From contig JBLDXI010000015.1 in assembly GCA_047495785.1 (NCBI GenBank), positions 4,836,001 through 4,900,000 on the forward strand: a stretch of DNA of 64,000 nucleotides. Reading direction: 5' to 3'. Positions within the stretch are counted from its first letter, which is position 1, and each line of letters starts with the position of its first letter. The notes beneath the pieces were generated by a model. It was not told the origin of the DNA and ran no database searches. It saw nothing but the letters and a program-made list of their open reading frames with translations. This DNA is from Lepidodermella squamata (Eukaryota; Gastrotricha). The translations under genes were made by a program, and so were the position numbers. Of this stretch, positions 54,660 to 64,000 are shown piece after piece.

Positions 54660-56945
54660 ATGGTCTTTAAGGGAACATTCTATTCACTGACGGTATTAAT
54701 CTGCTGCCTAATGTCCAATTTATCTACGGCAATCAAACCATATCGCTTGAAGCTACCAGTTCATTTGCCGGTAACTGGTCTCCTCTCCGACTTCAAGCAA
54801 GCGATATCTGCTCAACAAATGGTAGTTGATCTGGTCAACAACCGAAGCGACATTCTTCCTGATTATCATGTCGAAATCGAGACCATAAATGAAGAGGATG
54901 GAAGTTCAATGGCAGTATCATCCATGTTTGATTTCATGCGACGATTCGAGAACAGCGAAAATGTTTTCATGTCACCACTTACCTTAGGGCTTATATTTAC
55001 TCCTGGATGTAAGGCTTGGGCTGCGGTAGCTCATCATCTGAAAATGGTAACTTTAGCAGCAAGCTGTCCTCATCAATCGTTAACTGCAAATCGAGCTCGT
55101 TATCCTACATTTTATCGAGCCATTGCTCCAACGGAAACCTTAGTAATGTCCCAACTTTATTTCGTCAAAATCATCGCTAAATGGTCAAATGTAGCATTTC
55201 TGTGCTCAGCTTCATTATTCGCGTGGGAAACTTCCCGTCTGATTCACGATATATTTCACACATTTGGGGTTGATATTCAAGCTTTTGAAGTTGCTTCAGA
55301 AGCAAATGACGAATTGATGCAATCATTCAAAGCAAAGCATTTTCGGGTTTTCGTCGTGCAGACAGATGATTTTGTGTTCAATCTTGACGTTTTATGTAAG
55401 ACTTACTCGAATGGGCTACGAGGGGGTCGATACATGTTTATTCTAAACACGCTTTTGTTTTTCGACCCTAATTCTTTGCCGGAATCATTTTTACGCCCTG
55501 GTTGTAAGCCTGAACATATCAAGCAGCAGCTAGAGCAGGCGGTATTCATAGGAATTCCGGCTGGTTTTATACTCCCGAATGATCGCAAAGACGAATTAGG
55601 CCTCACGCTACAAGAATTCGAACATATTTTCAAGACAGAATATGGCGGCAACGAATTTCTCGTAGACTACTCTTACCGGCATCTACGGTACGATCTCGTC
55701 ATACAGGGTTTGCTGGCTCTGGATAGGTCGGAAATGCTACTAAAGGCAAAGAATTTGTCACTAAGAGATTACAAGAGTATCCCTGACGAAGTGATGAGTG
55801 CTGTGAATATCAGCTTGCTTCAAACCGATTTCAAAAGTCTGCAATTCGGAAAATTTTGGTATTCCTATCGCGGAGAGGCCGACTACATTCCTCAGCTCAT
55901 CGGGAAATGGAGTCGCTCGACCGGCCTACAGATAGCAGCTCAAATAAAAATGAGAGACAATGAAACTGAGCTAAATAACCTCTCGTCATATACGGCCGAA
56001 ATTTTGATGAAATTCGGGAAGATTCCAAAAGACTCGCCAAATCGATTTCTTGACCAAGGTGGCATCAGTGATGACATTTTCGCTTGTCTCGCAATTGTTG
56101 CTGCTATCCCAGTAATAATTCAGCTAGTTTCGATAGCTCTCGGACTACCCAGAGATTCATTCAAAGCAGCAGAGCTTTTGATAAGCATCTGCCTACAAGC
56201 TACCGGCTCGGTGTTAATCGTACTACCGCCACATCTGAAATCCACTGTATCATGCCAAGTTGCATTCTTCTTATTAGTTGTAGGCTTAATGTCATTCTAC
56301 ATCCACATAATAGTTGCTGTTAACATGCAGTTGTCTGAAATGAGGAGGGTGGGGAGCCGTAATTTAAGACGGATGTTAATAAGGCCACCAAAACGAGAGC
56401 ATGTGGCTCGGAAGGATGAGTTGAAGATGGCTATTCCAGTGGCTATTCTGGCTTATTTATTACCTATATTATGGCTAACAATAGACCGACAATTCTTGCG
56501 AAGTAAGGAAGTCTTTTCTCACTTTAACGAGAGGGAAGATGTTCTAGTTTTCAAGAGGCATATTTACTGTTATTCTCGCTACTTCATGGATTGGATAACA
56601 GCAGCGATTGTGTTGGATGCGGTGATCCTGCTGGCAGCCATAGTGTTCGTTTTCAAGCTGCGAGAATTTCTCAAGTATTCCATGAGGTTTAATCATCCGA
56701 AGCGCATCGCTATCTCGATCGTGATCTGTATAACTCTTTTACCGGCGACAATTCTCATTGCGTTTATCGTTAAATCCAGCACTGCCGTTGAAGTTACAGT
56801 GTTAATCGCAATTGCAGTCCAGTCATCGGTCGTTTGCAGTTTACTAAGCTTTAGAAGATTACCGAAACGCAAACCTTACCAGGTTGAGCAGTTGTCGAGT
56901 TTTGTGCTAAGCCCTGCCCCGGTCTCACGCTATCCGCATGACTGA
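54660..56945 (+). CDS. GABA-B-like class C G-protein-coupled receptor, intronless
   Basis: A single-exon 761-aa receptor. A signal peptide (SLTVLICCLMSNLSTA) leads into a Venus-flytrap ligand domain: VDLVNNRSDILPDYHVEIET, TPGCKAWAAVAHHLKMVTLA and NRARYPTFYRAIAPTET follow GABA-B subunit 1 closely, although NxS/T sites are few. Seven membrane helices follow from about residue 475 (AIVAAIPVIIQLVSIALGL; ISICLQATGSVLIVL; AFFLLVVGLMSFYIHIIVAV; IPVAILAYLLPILWLTI; WITAAIVLDAVILLAAIVFV; RIAISIVICITLLPATILIA; VTVLIAIAVQSSVVCSLL). The tail is short and lacks the coiled coil that pairs GABA-B subunits. There is no Cys-rich linker, as in GABA-B receptors. Lack of introns in an intron-rich region suggests a retrocopy that stayed functional. 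Ligand unknown; GABA or another small amine or amino acid. Confidence 0.87.
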   Translation: MVFKGTFYSLTVLICCLMSNLSTAIKPYRLKLPVHLPVTGLLSDFKQAISAQQMVVDLVNNRSDILPDYHVEIETINEEDGSSMAVSSMFDFMRRFENSENVFMSPLTLGLIFTPGCKAWAAVAHHLKMVTLAASCPHQSLTANRARYPTFYRAIAPTETLVMSQLYFVKIIAKWSNVAFLCSASLFAWETSRLIHDIFHTFGVDIQAFEVASEANDELMQSFKAKHFRVFVVQTDDFVFNLDVLCKTYSNGLRGGRYMFILNTLLFFDPNSLPESFLRPGCKPEHIKQQLEQAVFIGIPAGFILPNDRKDELGLTLQEFEHIFKTEYGGNEFLVDYSYRHLRYDLVIQGLLALDRSEMLLKAKNLSLRDYKSIPDEVMSAVNISLLQTDFKSLQFGKFWYSYRGEADYIPQLIGKWSRSTGLQIAAQIKMRDNETELNNLSSYTAEILMKFGKIPKDSPNRFLDQGGISDDIFACLAIVAAIPVIIQLVSIALGLPRDSFKAAELLISICLQATGSVLIVLPPHLKSTVSCQVAFFLLVVGLMSFYIHIIVAVNMQLSEMRRVGSRNLRRMLIRPPKREHVARKDELKMAIPVAILAYLLPILWLTIDRQFLRSKEVFSHFNEREDVLVFKRHIYCYSRYFMDWITAAIVLDAVILLAAIVFVFKLREFLKYSMRFNHPKRIAISIVICITLLPATILIAFIVKSSTAVEVTVLIAIAVQSSVVCSLLSFRRLPKRKPYQVEQLSSFVLSPAPVSRYPHD

Positions 56946-57026
56946 TTTTTCCTTGATTTTTATATGTACCTTGATCAGCATCGCTATCTCGCAACAATGA
57001 AGAAATGACCCGCTCTATTTAAATCT

Positions 57027-57160
57027 ATAGGATATCGATTGAAGTTTGTATCGAAATTGTTAAACATGATCAATATGGTACATTGTAACTGCTGTTGAAA
57101 TAATAAAAAAGGAGCGATCGTTTTATGTTATTTCGATCATTTATTGTTGTTATCCGTTTT
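57027..57160 (+). repeat. Dispersed 3'-end repeat, copy 3 (after the receptor gene)
   Basis: GGATATCGATTGAAGTTTGT, ATTGTAACTGCTGTTGAAAT, AATAAA at 57102-57107, AAAGGAGCGATCGTTTTATG and TTTCGATCATTTATTG match copy 1 at 49913-50075 in order. The AATAAA is 157 nt after the receptor stop and probably serves as its poly(A) signal. Confidence 0.65.
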
Positions 57161-57601
57161 AAATCCGAAGTGACATCGATTCTCCACGTTTTCGAGAAAA
57201 CTCACTTGTCATTTGTTTCCGATACAACAATTATTTGAAAAATGGAAATGGCTCAATGGAGTTCTTATGTCATGACAAGGCTTCGCCTATATTTTTCAAG
57301 TCATATGTATAGGCTGCAGAATCTATTCACTCTTGCGAAATGAGTGAGTCAATGCACCATCAGACTGTCTTTAATTTTGCGTCTAAATATCAAAATGAAA
57401 TAGACATGAAGGGACGAGGCGAAGGGATGCTAGCGCATAATTAGCCGATAATGATCATCAATAAAGGAAAAATGGAGTAGGATCTGGCTTGCCTCGCTTA
57501 CTCTTTCAATTTAGTTGTCAAGAGGAAAAATGCTCTCAAAGTCAAAAGTGTCCGAAATTATCCTGTCCGAAATAAGGCCAGATACGCGCAATTGAAGTAT
57601 A

Positions 57602-58633
57602 CCGTAAATTGGGGCAAAATGGGCGCGGGAAAAAAATTACCCCCTGTTTTTTTCGCATTTTTACACGTTTCAGAGGGTCCTGATTCCGATTTTATAGGAA
57701 GCTCATTTTGCCCCAGGTTTGGGGCAAATTGGACAGGTGTTTTGGGGCTAATTGGCCACCCTTATCCTTATAATGGGTTTTTAATATTTGATGATTGTGA
57801 GGGTTGAATGGTCGAGTGGTTGTGATGCGTCATCAGAACTTGAGTGATCTGATGAGCGACGGTTCGAATCCTCATAAAGTAGCATTTTTTTGCTCCGCAT
57901 TTAATTATTTTAATTTTTTTGTTAATTTTCTATTTTAATTATTCCACTAACACCACGTATGCCGGGCATTTTTTTGTTCGGGAGACGTTTAAAAGTTGCT
58001 CAGCAGTAAAACTCTCAGAAAAAACGGAGAAACTAATTAAAAATTATTAAAATAAACAATTAAAACAAAAAAATTAAAAAAATTTATTGCGGCGCAAAAA
58101 AATGCTACTTTATGAGGATTCGAACCGTCGCTCATCAGATCACTCAAGTTCTGATGACGCATCACAACCACTCGACCATTCAACCCTCACAATCATCAAA
58201 TATTTAAAACCCATTATAAGGATAAGGGTGGCCAATTAGCCCCCATCATTGAGTTTTCCATGGGGTAATTTGGCCACAATCACCTAGCCATACCTGTGCA
58301 TCGCCTGGGGTCGCGGTTTTTTTTGCTGTCATCTACGACGAAAATGGTCGAAGGAAAAAAATTCATCTGAACATCAAACCTCGTGATTGGCTCCAGGTAA
58401 TTCAATTTAGAGGGGTCATTTTTACCTCCCTAAACTCACCTCTGTGCAACAACATGCTGTGACCTCATTTCGGGACATACCTGGCTGAAAATTTGCAGGC
58501 TTGTAGGAGGCTTGTTGATAATCGCCCCCGTAAATTTTTATAAAGTTTTACATTGTAGTTTTTGAACTATCGATAAAAATGTGAAAACCTCAATTTCTGG
58601 CCAATTAGCCCCAAAGGTTCATTTTGCCCCAAA
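57602..58633. mobile_element. Mariner-like MITE with a long internal inverted repeat carrying tRNA-like sequences
   Basis: The ends are inverted copies of one another: CCGTAAATTGGGGCAAAATG on the left and, in reverse complement, CCGTCATTTGGGGCAAAATG on the right. Each is flanked by TA, as for Tc1/mariner insertion; the limits could be off by one or two bases. Inside, about 160 bp starting at GGGGCTAATTGGCCA (about 57744) recur almost perfectly inverted (about 58090-58248) around a 185-bp AT-rich loop. Each arm holds a tRNA-like block with box A TGGTCGAGTGG and box B GGTTCGAATCC followed by seven T's. No transposase ORF is present, so it is non-autonomous. A decayed relative lies at 50345-50670. 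Confidence 0.75.
57798..57890 (+). repeat. tRNA-like (SINE-head-like) block with Pol III boxes, left arm
   Basis: Box A TGGTCGAGTGG (57809-57819) and box B GGTTCGAATCC (57861-57871) are canonical and correctly spaced (52 nt), and a T7 run follows as a Pol III terminator. The T-stem and anticodon stem do not pair properly, so it is not a working tRNA; it most resembles a degenerate Ser/Leu-type tRNA. The mirror copy on the right arm lies at about 58115-58200 on the minus strand. Confidence 0.6.
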
Positions 58634-59285
58634 TGACGGTACTTTATGTTTTGTTTTACGCATTATCGGTTAAATAAGAGAGCAAGATAGTTGGTATATG
58701 GAAAGTGGAAGTCGGGCTCTGCACCGCAAGTTTGACGCCCACGTTTCTTTTATTCCTCTTAGAGCTAATAAACACGGCTTGTTTTTCGTTAAATAAAATT
58801 TTTGCGTGCAACGTCCCAATTATTTTAACTGGCTATTTTAATCCCAAGAGACGGTTATTTTTACCCATTCGCCACCTGCAAATTATGCAAATTATGCGCC
58901 TAACACGTATTAGAGTAGATCTTATAACTAACTAATATAGGATCTTATAATTGCTACACATTAGTGGGTAGACGTAATACAAAATTACAACCAATTGAAC
59001 TTCGCATATAGATCAAGACTCTTTCCACGCCGTGAAACGAACAGGTAAGGTATGTACTGTCATTTTGATTGTCCATTCTTTGGTTGAAACGCCAGACTCA
59101 CCTTCCACTTCTTACCAAGATCCACTTCTTGTTGCATGCTACTATAGCAGCTCTCGAAGAAAATTTCAAATCCTGAATTTTGCGTGACCATGTGCTGTAG
59201 CGGAACCAAACACGAAATATGGCAAATGTCGCTTTTCAAATAGTTCTACGAATTCGAGCTAACGTATGGTAATGTTACCTAAATA
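58634..59285. other. Spacer between MITE-like elements
   Basis: About 650 bp of AT-rich sequence with no recognised feature; open frame 58705-58935 has no family resemblance. Confidence 0.4.
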
Positions 59286-59506
59286 CAGGGACCGGCAGAA
59301 GTTATTCTACAGACGCATTTGTTATAATCATTATTGTCATCATTAGGAGTCATGTGACCGTCAACTTCTTCAACTTCTTCAACCTCATACGCGAAATTTC
59401 GGCATGAAATTGAAGAAGTTGAAGAAGTTGACGGTCACATGACTCCTAATGATGACAATAATGATTATAACAAATGCGTCTGTAGAATAACTTCTGCCGG
59501 TCCCTG
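59286..59506. mobile_element. Perfect hairpin MITE, Tc1-like ends
   Basis: 221 bp flanked by TA on both sides. The left arm (59286-59382) and right arm (59410-59506) are exact reverse complements over all 97 bases, around a 27-nt loop. The terminus CAGGGACCGGCAGAAGTTAT resembles the ends of Tc1-like transposons (CAGTG-CCGGC-AAAAGT type). No coding capacity. Perfect arms indicate a recent insertion or repeated correction between arms. Confidence 0.85.
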
Positions 59507-59536
59507 TATGCATAAAAATTTTCGATATTTTTCGAG

Positions 59537-59792
59537 CACTGGTTATTCCTTAGCAATGAGGTTCCCTGGGCTCATAATATTTTGACCATGATCGCCGAAC
59601 ATTATGAGTAAGCTCAAAATATCTCATGAGCTCATTCCTCACCGATACCGATCTATAGCGGCTCAAATTTGAAAGAGGGAAGAATTTGAAAACCTCTCGA
59701 TGGTGCCCCAAATTTGCATGAAAGCTCCACTGAGCTCCACTGAGCTTCAAAATATGAGCCCGGGGTACCTCATGGTTGAGGAATAATAAGTG
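59537..59792. mobile_element. Older MITE with imperfect terminal inverted repeats
   Basis: The left end CACTGGTTATTCCTTAGCAA then TGAGGTTCCCTGGGCTCATA reappears inverted at the right end (reverse complement CACTTATTATTCCTCAACCA then TGAGGTACCCCGGGCTCATA), about 45 bp with several changes. No target-site duplication was recognised and there is no coding capacity. Confidence 0.55.
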
Positions 59793-61236
59793 TTCAAAGA
59801 ACGTCGACAGTTTTTTACACATGTATCAGGTAATCTTACCCCGCATATTATTTATTCAACTACGCCTTTTGTACACAGAATGTTACGGTGAATTTAATGC
59901 TAATCGAATCAGAATATGAGGATGGTCAACAAATGGTCTGTTAGGATGGTCTCAAGCGTTCGGATTAGTTTCAGATTGGCACAAACACTTCCAAAGTTAA
60001 TAATCTAAAGGCTTTTGACATTTTTTGAGGTGGATTAACTATATATACAGCACATTTTAAATTTCCACTTCGTTTATACACTTTCGTGTCAACGTGGAGA
60101 TTCGCTTGCTATTTGTTGAAATAAGCTCAGCTGGATGGCTCAATTAACATTGTTCTAATTTTTTGCCACCCTCACATTTCAGGCCGAGGGAGACGGTATC
60201 TATTTAAAAGTTTTAATTACAGTCTGGCAAGGGGCAAATTTTTTATACGAAATTATCTCAGAGATAAAATCTGCTGAAATCTTTAATTGCTGTCTGGGCT
60301 GTGATTCTGAGTAAACCTTCGGATGACTAAGACGCATTTTTTGTCCGCCGGCCTTCGCGAACCTTCGAAATTCCTGGTATAAAAAGCAGAAGACATGAAT
60401 TTAAAAAATGAACATTAAACGCACTATATTACTTATAGTATATGCCTTCAGTAGGCGAAAATTGATAGCTAACATTTGCGTTTATTATTTTGTCAATAAT
60501 TCCGCTTCAACAATATTATTTGTTTATTGTCTGGACAGCTTATTTAGTCATTTTGTGTATGAAGCTGGTCAAAGCATTTTTAGCTATCGAAAAGCATAGA
60601 GGGCTCGAGACATTTTTTATGTCAAACTGTCAATCTCTGTTCTCAAGTTAATGCTCCAACCTAAAACGGAACCACTCAGCCCATTGTCGATCGTATTCTT
60701 TGCCTCAAAACATGATACGTTGCTGCAGCTGTGCAAACCGTTTACATTCTGTTTTGGATGAACAACCTACTATTGTCAACACTCAACACACTCTTTGCAA
60801 TTAGAGATCGCGGTGATGCTTTAGAACTGGTTGTTGAATTTCTCTCTTAGTACTGGACAATAAATTGTCTCGAAAATCTTGAATTCGCGAATCGACCTAT
60901 TCTTGCCATTTTCGTGAATGCTTTTTATTGGGAGTGGCCGCTCGTCCATATATTCTAGATTTCATGGTTACGTTTAGCAGATTTGGGGGTCGGGTATGGG
61001 GTCTAAATGTGTCAATTGTCAGCTATTCAATCTCTTCATATGTACGAGCGATATTCGCGAATCTTGACGACGCGAGCCAAAGTCATTTCGAAAATACATT
61101 ACCCTATTAACCTCAATATTTCTGTCTCTCTCTCTCTCTGGCTCTCTCTCTCTCTCACTCTTTCGCATTTATTTTTCATTGTCGATATCATTTTCCTCTT
61201 TGCTAATTCTTAGATACTTATTATCGGGAATCGGAA
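59793..61236. other. Upstream region of Ebony copy B
   Basis: 1.4 kb. A block at 60715-60753 (TACGTTGCTGCAGCTGTGCA then AACCGTTTACATTCTGTT) is shared with the 5' flank of copy A (50822-50860), but lies 484 nt from the ATG here against 66 nt in copy A. The extra 400 bp include a CT microsatellite. The rest has no recognised feature. Confidence 0.5.
61122..61160 (+). repeat. (CT)n microsatellite
   Basis: Interrupted CT dinucleotide run of about 40 nt, 77 nt upstream of the ATG of Ebony copy B and absent from copy A. Confidence 0.85.
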
Positions 61237-64000
61237 ATGCCTAATAATACTCCGTTATTTGCACCAAGCTTCCTGGATGGCTTTCGCGTCGAACGATCCG
61301 TTAATGGAGAAAATCTCTCAGCCACTTGTTATGGTGAGTTCGAACAGCAGGCTTCGAAGCAAGGCAATCAATCACTTGTCGAAAATCCACTGATCACCGA
61401 GCCTGACGGTCGTCAGCTCAGCTACAAAAAGCTGAGGGAAATGATCCACGGATTTGCGGTCGCATTCGAAAAACTAGGCTTGCCTCGATCAAGTCATACT
61501 GTAGCTGTTTTTCTTCCGCCAAGCGTAGCAAGAATCGCCACGTTTTTATCATTGAATTACATGGGCTTTACGCAAGTTCCACTCGATGTGACCCAGCCGT
61601 CGGATTTGAAAAAGTACATCCTAGAGCATAGCAAAGCTCAAATCATTATTACGGTAAGAATTGCCATGATTAAGACATCCGTATCCAAGCTTTTGTCTGA
61701 ACCGAAAATAATATAGAGTGAAGATCGAAAGCAAAGTTTGCTGGAGGAAACGGGCTGGAAATTGGCGACTATTGTTATTGATCGCGATTGCGTCGTCGAA
61801 TCGTGTTGCGGTGAATTTTCCTCTTCTGGCCAGGACGAAGTGGTGATTTCAAATACTGATGATAAGTGGCCAGCTTTGACGTTGTACACGAGTGGAAGCA
61901 CCGGCATTCCGAAAGGCGTCGCCTTATCAAACTCAAATCTTCTGAATCGTCTCCGGTGGCAATGGGCTGAGCTGCCATTTTCCGAAGATGGCTCAGATGT
62001 TTGCCTAGCGAGAACGAATCCGCTTTTCATTGACAGCTACACTGAAATACTGGGTGCCGTTCTTCGTCTTCAGCGGCTTGTGATCCTAGATCTTAATAGT
62101 GGCAGCAAACACACAAGCGTCCCCGATTTCATAGCTGGTGCCGTTCAAGCTCATGAAGTCACGCGTCTTATCCCGGTGCCATCATTACTCAAAGCTCTTC
62201 TTGAGCTTCCTGATGCAGCTGCAAAATTAGCGACTTTGCGACTAGTTGTCAGCAGTGGCGAGGCTTTACCTTCAGAATTGGCAAAATCCTTTTTTCGAAC
62301 ACTTTCGTCGATTAAAGGAGGCCAGCCGCGCCTAGCGAATTTTTACGGTTCAACCGAAGTTACGGGCGATGTAACTGCGTCAATCTTCGCCAGCGAGGCT
62401 GACGTAACAGCTCGCACTGTCGACGGTTTTCTGTCAATAGGTCGGCCGGTTCACAACACAACGGTTTACGTATTGGACGACGAATTCAACATGCTGCCTT
62501 TCGGTGAAACTGGCAACATCTACGTATCTGGGGAGAACGTGTGCATCGGATTCGTAGGTGATTCTGGAAGTTACTCCGATCGGTTCCGTCGAAAGCCTGA
62601 CTATATGAGCCATCTAGGCTGGGGCGATAGGTTGATCAGCATGGGCGACCTCGGTCGCATCGTTCCAGGTGGAGAATTGTGTACGTTGATGCGCGCTTTT
62701 TATTAAGAAATATGTATAGTTTCCTACCTAGTTTATTGTGGTCGAAGCGACTCGATCGTGAAAATACGCGGAAATCGGGTATCGACAATTAGCGTAGAGA
62801 ATGCTCTCAAAACGATTCTTCATACGATAATGCGCGAAAAACCGCCGGCAGCCAAGTTTACACCCCATTGCCGCGTTATTGCTGTCGAAAGCAAATCAAA
62901 TGCTACATGTCGGCTGGCTGGCTTCTACGAAACCTGGCCTGAGGCGGCAGTTTGTCTTCGTCCAGATAACATTCGAAACCGATTATCACGGTTCCTGGCA
63001 TCTTACGCTGTGCCTGAATTGCTATTTCCGATTGAGCTTGGCAAGTTCCCCATTCAACCAGCTACAGGCAAGACTGACCAGCGAGCTCTAAAAGCAATGG
63101 CGGCAGAACAAAGTAACGAAGCTTTGATTGAAGATTCAGATCTTGCGCTACTCAAGGCGAACAACGACGATCTACAATCATCGTTGGAAATTGTCCGCGC
63201 TGTTGCTGCACATACCCTAGCTGTGCCGGTCAGGAAGGTCGTTATGGAAGCGACATTCTTCAATCAAGGCGGCAATTCGCTGTCTGTAATTCGGGCTGTA
63301 ATTGCGCTGAAGAAAATCGGCTTCGAGAACGCTACTGCCGACATGCTTCTTTCGCGTAACAACACGTTGGCGGATGTTGCAAAACTTTTAATTGCGAAGC
63401 ATCAAGTCAAACAAGAAGAATGGGCGAAACCAGACTGGCTGGACCTTGTAAGCATCCAGGACCTGACAGAGAGTCAAACGAACCAGGTGAAAGAAGGGCT
63501 GGTGCATGCCTTTATCTCTAATGAGCCGCTGGCTGTTTATTTTCATGTTGACAAAGAAGGTAATTTCAATTTTTTATCTTTTATTTTGTTCTCACTCGCA
63601 TTTTGCATGCTTCAAGTTCTTATGCGACATGTTAACGCTACGTGGCGTATATGCGTTGAATCCGGTGAACTTTCATTCGCTGCAATCGACCTCCGATTGT
63701 CTGGAGATGCCGCTGTAATTGGATGCAATTTGAACGCCGATTTAACTGTAGAGGACAGTATTGATAACTGGAAGGGAATTGAGCCTATTTGTTGCATCTT
63801 GGGAGAAACAGATAAGCCTGCATTCGACAAAATAACAAGATTATTCGCAGTCGATGGCGCAATTCCCAAGGGAGTGGTAGTGAACAACCGAATGCTTTAT
63901 GTTGACTCGAAATGTTCCTCTCATGATGCCTCGGAGGTTTTTTCCGGATTGGAGCACGAGCTGATTAAAAGGAGCCGTAAACAAGGTTACAAAATGATCA
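61237..64000 (+). CDS. ebony: Ebony-type beta-alanyl-amine synthetase, copy B (3' end beyond window)
   Basis: Exons 61237-61653, 61717-62680, 62732-63559 and 63617 onward, cut by the window edge inside exon 4. The exon structure is the same as copy A and exons 1-3 have identical lengths (417, 964, 828 nt). Adenylation motifs LYTSGSTGIPKG, FYGSTEVTGD and ATGKTDQRAL, and the carrier motif FFNQGGNSLSVI, are intact, and no frameshift or stop is seen. The 624 bp from 61362 to 61985, including intron 1, are base-for-base identical to copy A (51051-51674), and intron 2 is also identical. The first 125 nt and exons 3-4 differ at scattered sites, and intron 3 is clearly diverged. That patchwork indicates gene conversion. 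Amino-acid changes cluster in the N-terminus and in the last, amine-accepting domain. Confidence 0.9.

Noticed and set aside
57798-57890. A functional tRNA-Ser/Leu gene
   Set aside because: Pol III boxes are good but the T-stem and anticodon stem do not pair, and the copy is mirrored within a transposon-like inverted repeat.
1-64000. CRISPR arrays, bacterial operons or prophage
   Set aside because: Spliceosomal introns and animal gene families throughout; no direct-repeat arrays or prokaryotic signals.

Overview
The window is nuclear DNA from a compact animal genome. Nearly every gene is split by tiny GT-AG introns (47-65 nt), with TATA-type promoters and AATAAA poly(A) signals. The gene set is bilaterian: BSX homeobox, CDYL, HUNK, TMTC3, CHAF1B, kynurenine 3-monooxygenase, Ebony-type beta-alanyl-amine synthetase, GABA-B-like receptor and UBE2J1. 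I cannot assign a phylum; a small-genome ecdysozoan such as a tardigrade or enoplean nematode is a guess. Exon joins were made by eye from reading-frame continuity and splice signals; each multi-exon model below closes in frame.

Layout. 0-7.3 kb (minus strand): the start of an unrecognised membrane protein, the ER-anchored E2 UBE2J1, and two tandem intronless ENPP-type ectophosphodiesterases. 9.2-12 kb (+): an ABCG half-transporter. 12.9-17.2 kb (+): a secreted mosaic protein (PAN, IgGFc-binding, DNDCDG repeats, Thr-rich stretch, SUEL lectin, discoidin, two sushi). 17.5-27 kb (+): two histidine acid phosphatase paralogues bracketing a tandem array of six short, Ser/Lys/Arg-rich, probably disordered proteins. 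All six end in the same motif, A-x3-G-[YHN]-x-D-I-[YF], and I know of no described family with it. One member reads through an in-frame UGA-CUA-G. 27.5-29 kb (-): an unrecognised beta-propeller-like protein. 30-30.7 kb (+): BSX. 31.6-42.8 kb (-): KMO (with a decayed LINE in one intron), CDYL, ECI2 and TMTC3. 43.6-49.8 kb (+): CHAF1B and HUNK. 50.9-64 kb (+): two Ebony-type synthetase genes 10.3 kb apart, with an intronless GABA-B-like receptor and several MITE-like elements between them; the second copy runs off the window.

How the genes relate. The clearest module is the six-gene motif family with its flanking phosphatases, each phosphatase lacking a different catalytic residue. ECI2 and CDYL carry the same crotonase fold and lie 116 bp apart, consistent with CDYL having arisen from an ECI2-like neighbour. 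The Ebony pair shows recent gene conversion (624 identical bases including an intron). The 57.6-59.8 kb interval is a transposon graveyard with one perfect 97-bp hairpin and one element carrying tRNA-like sequence on both arms.
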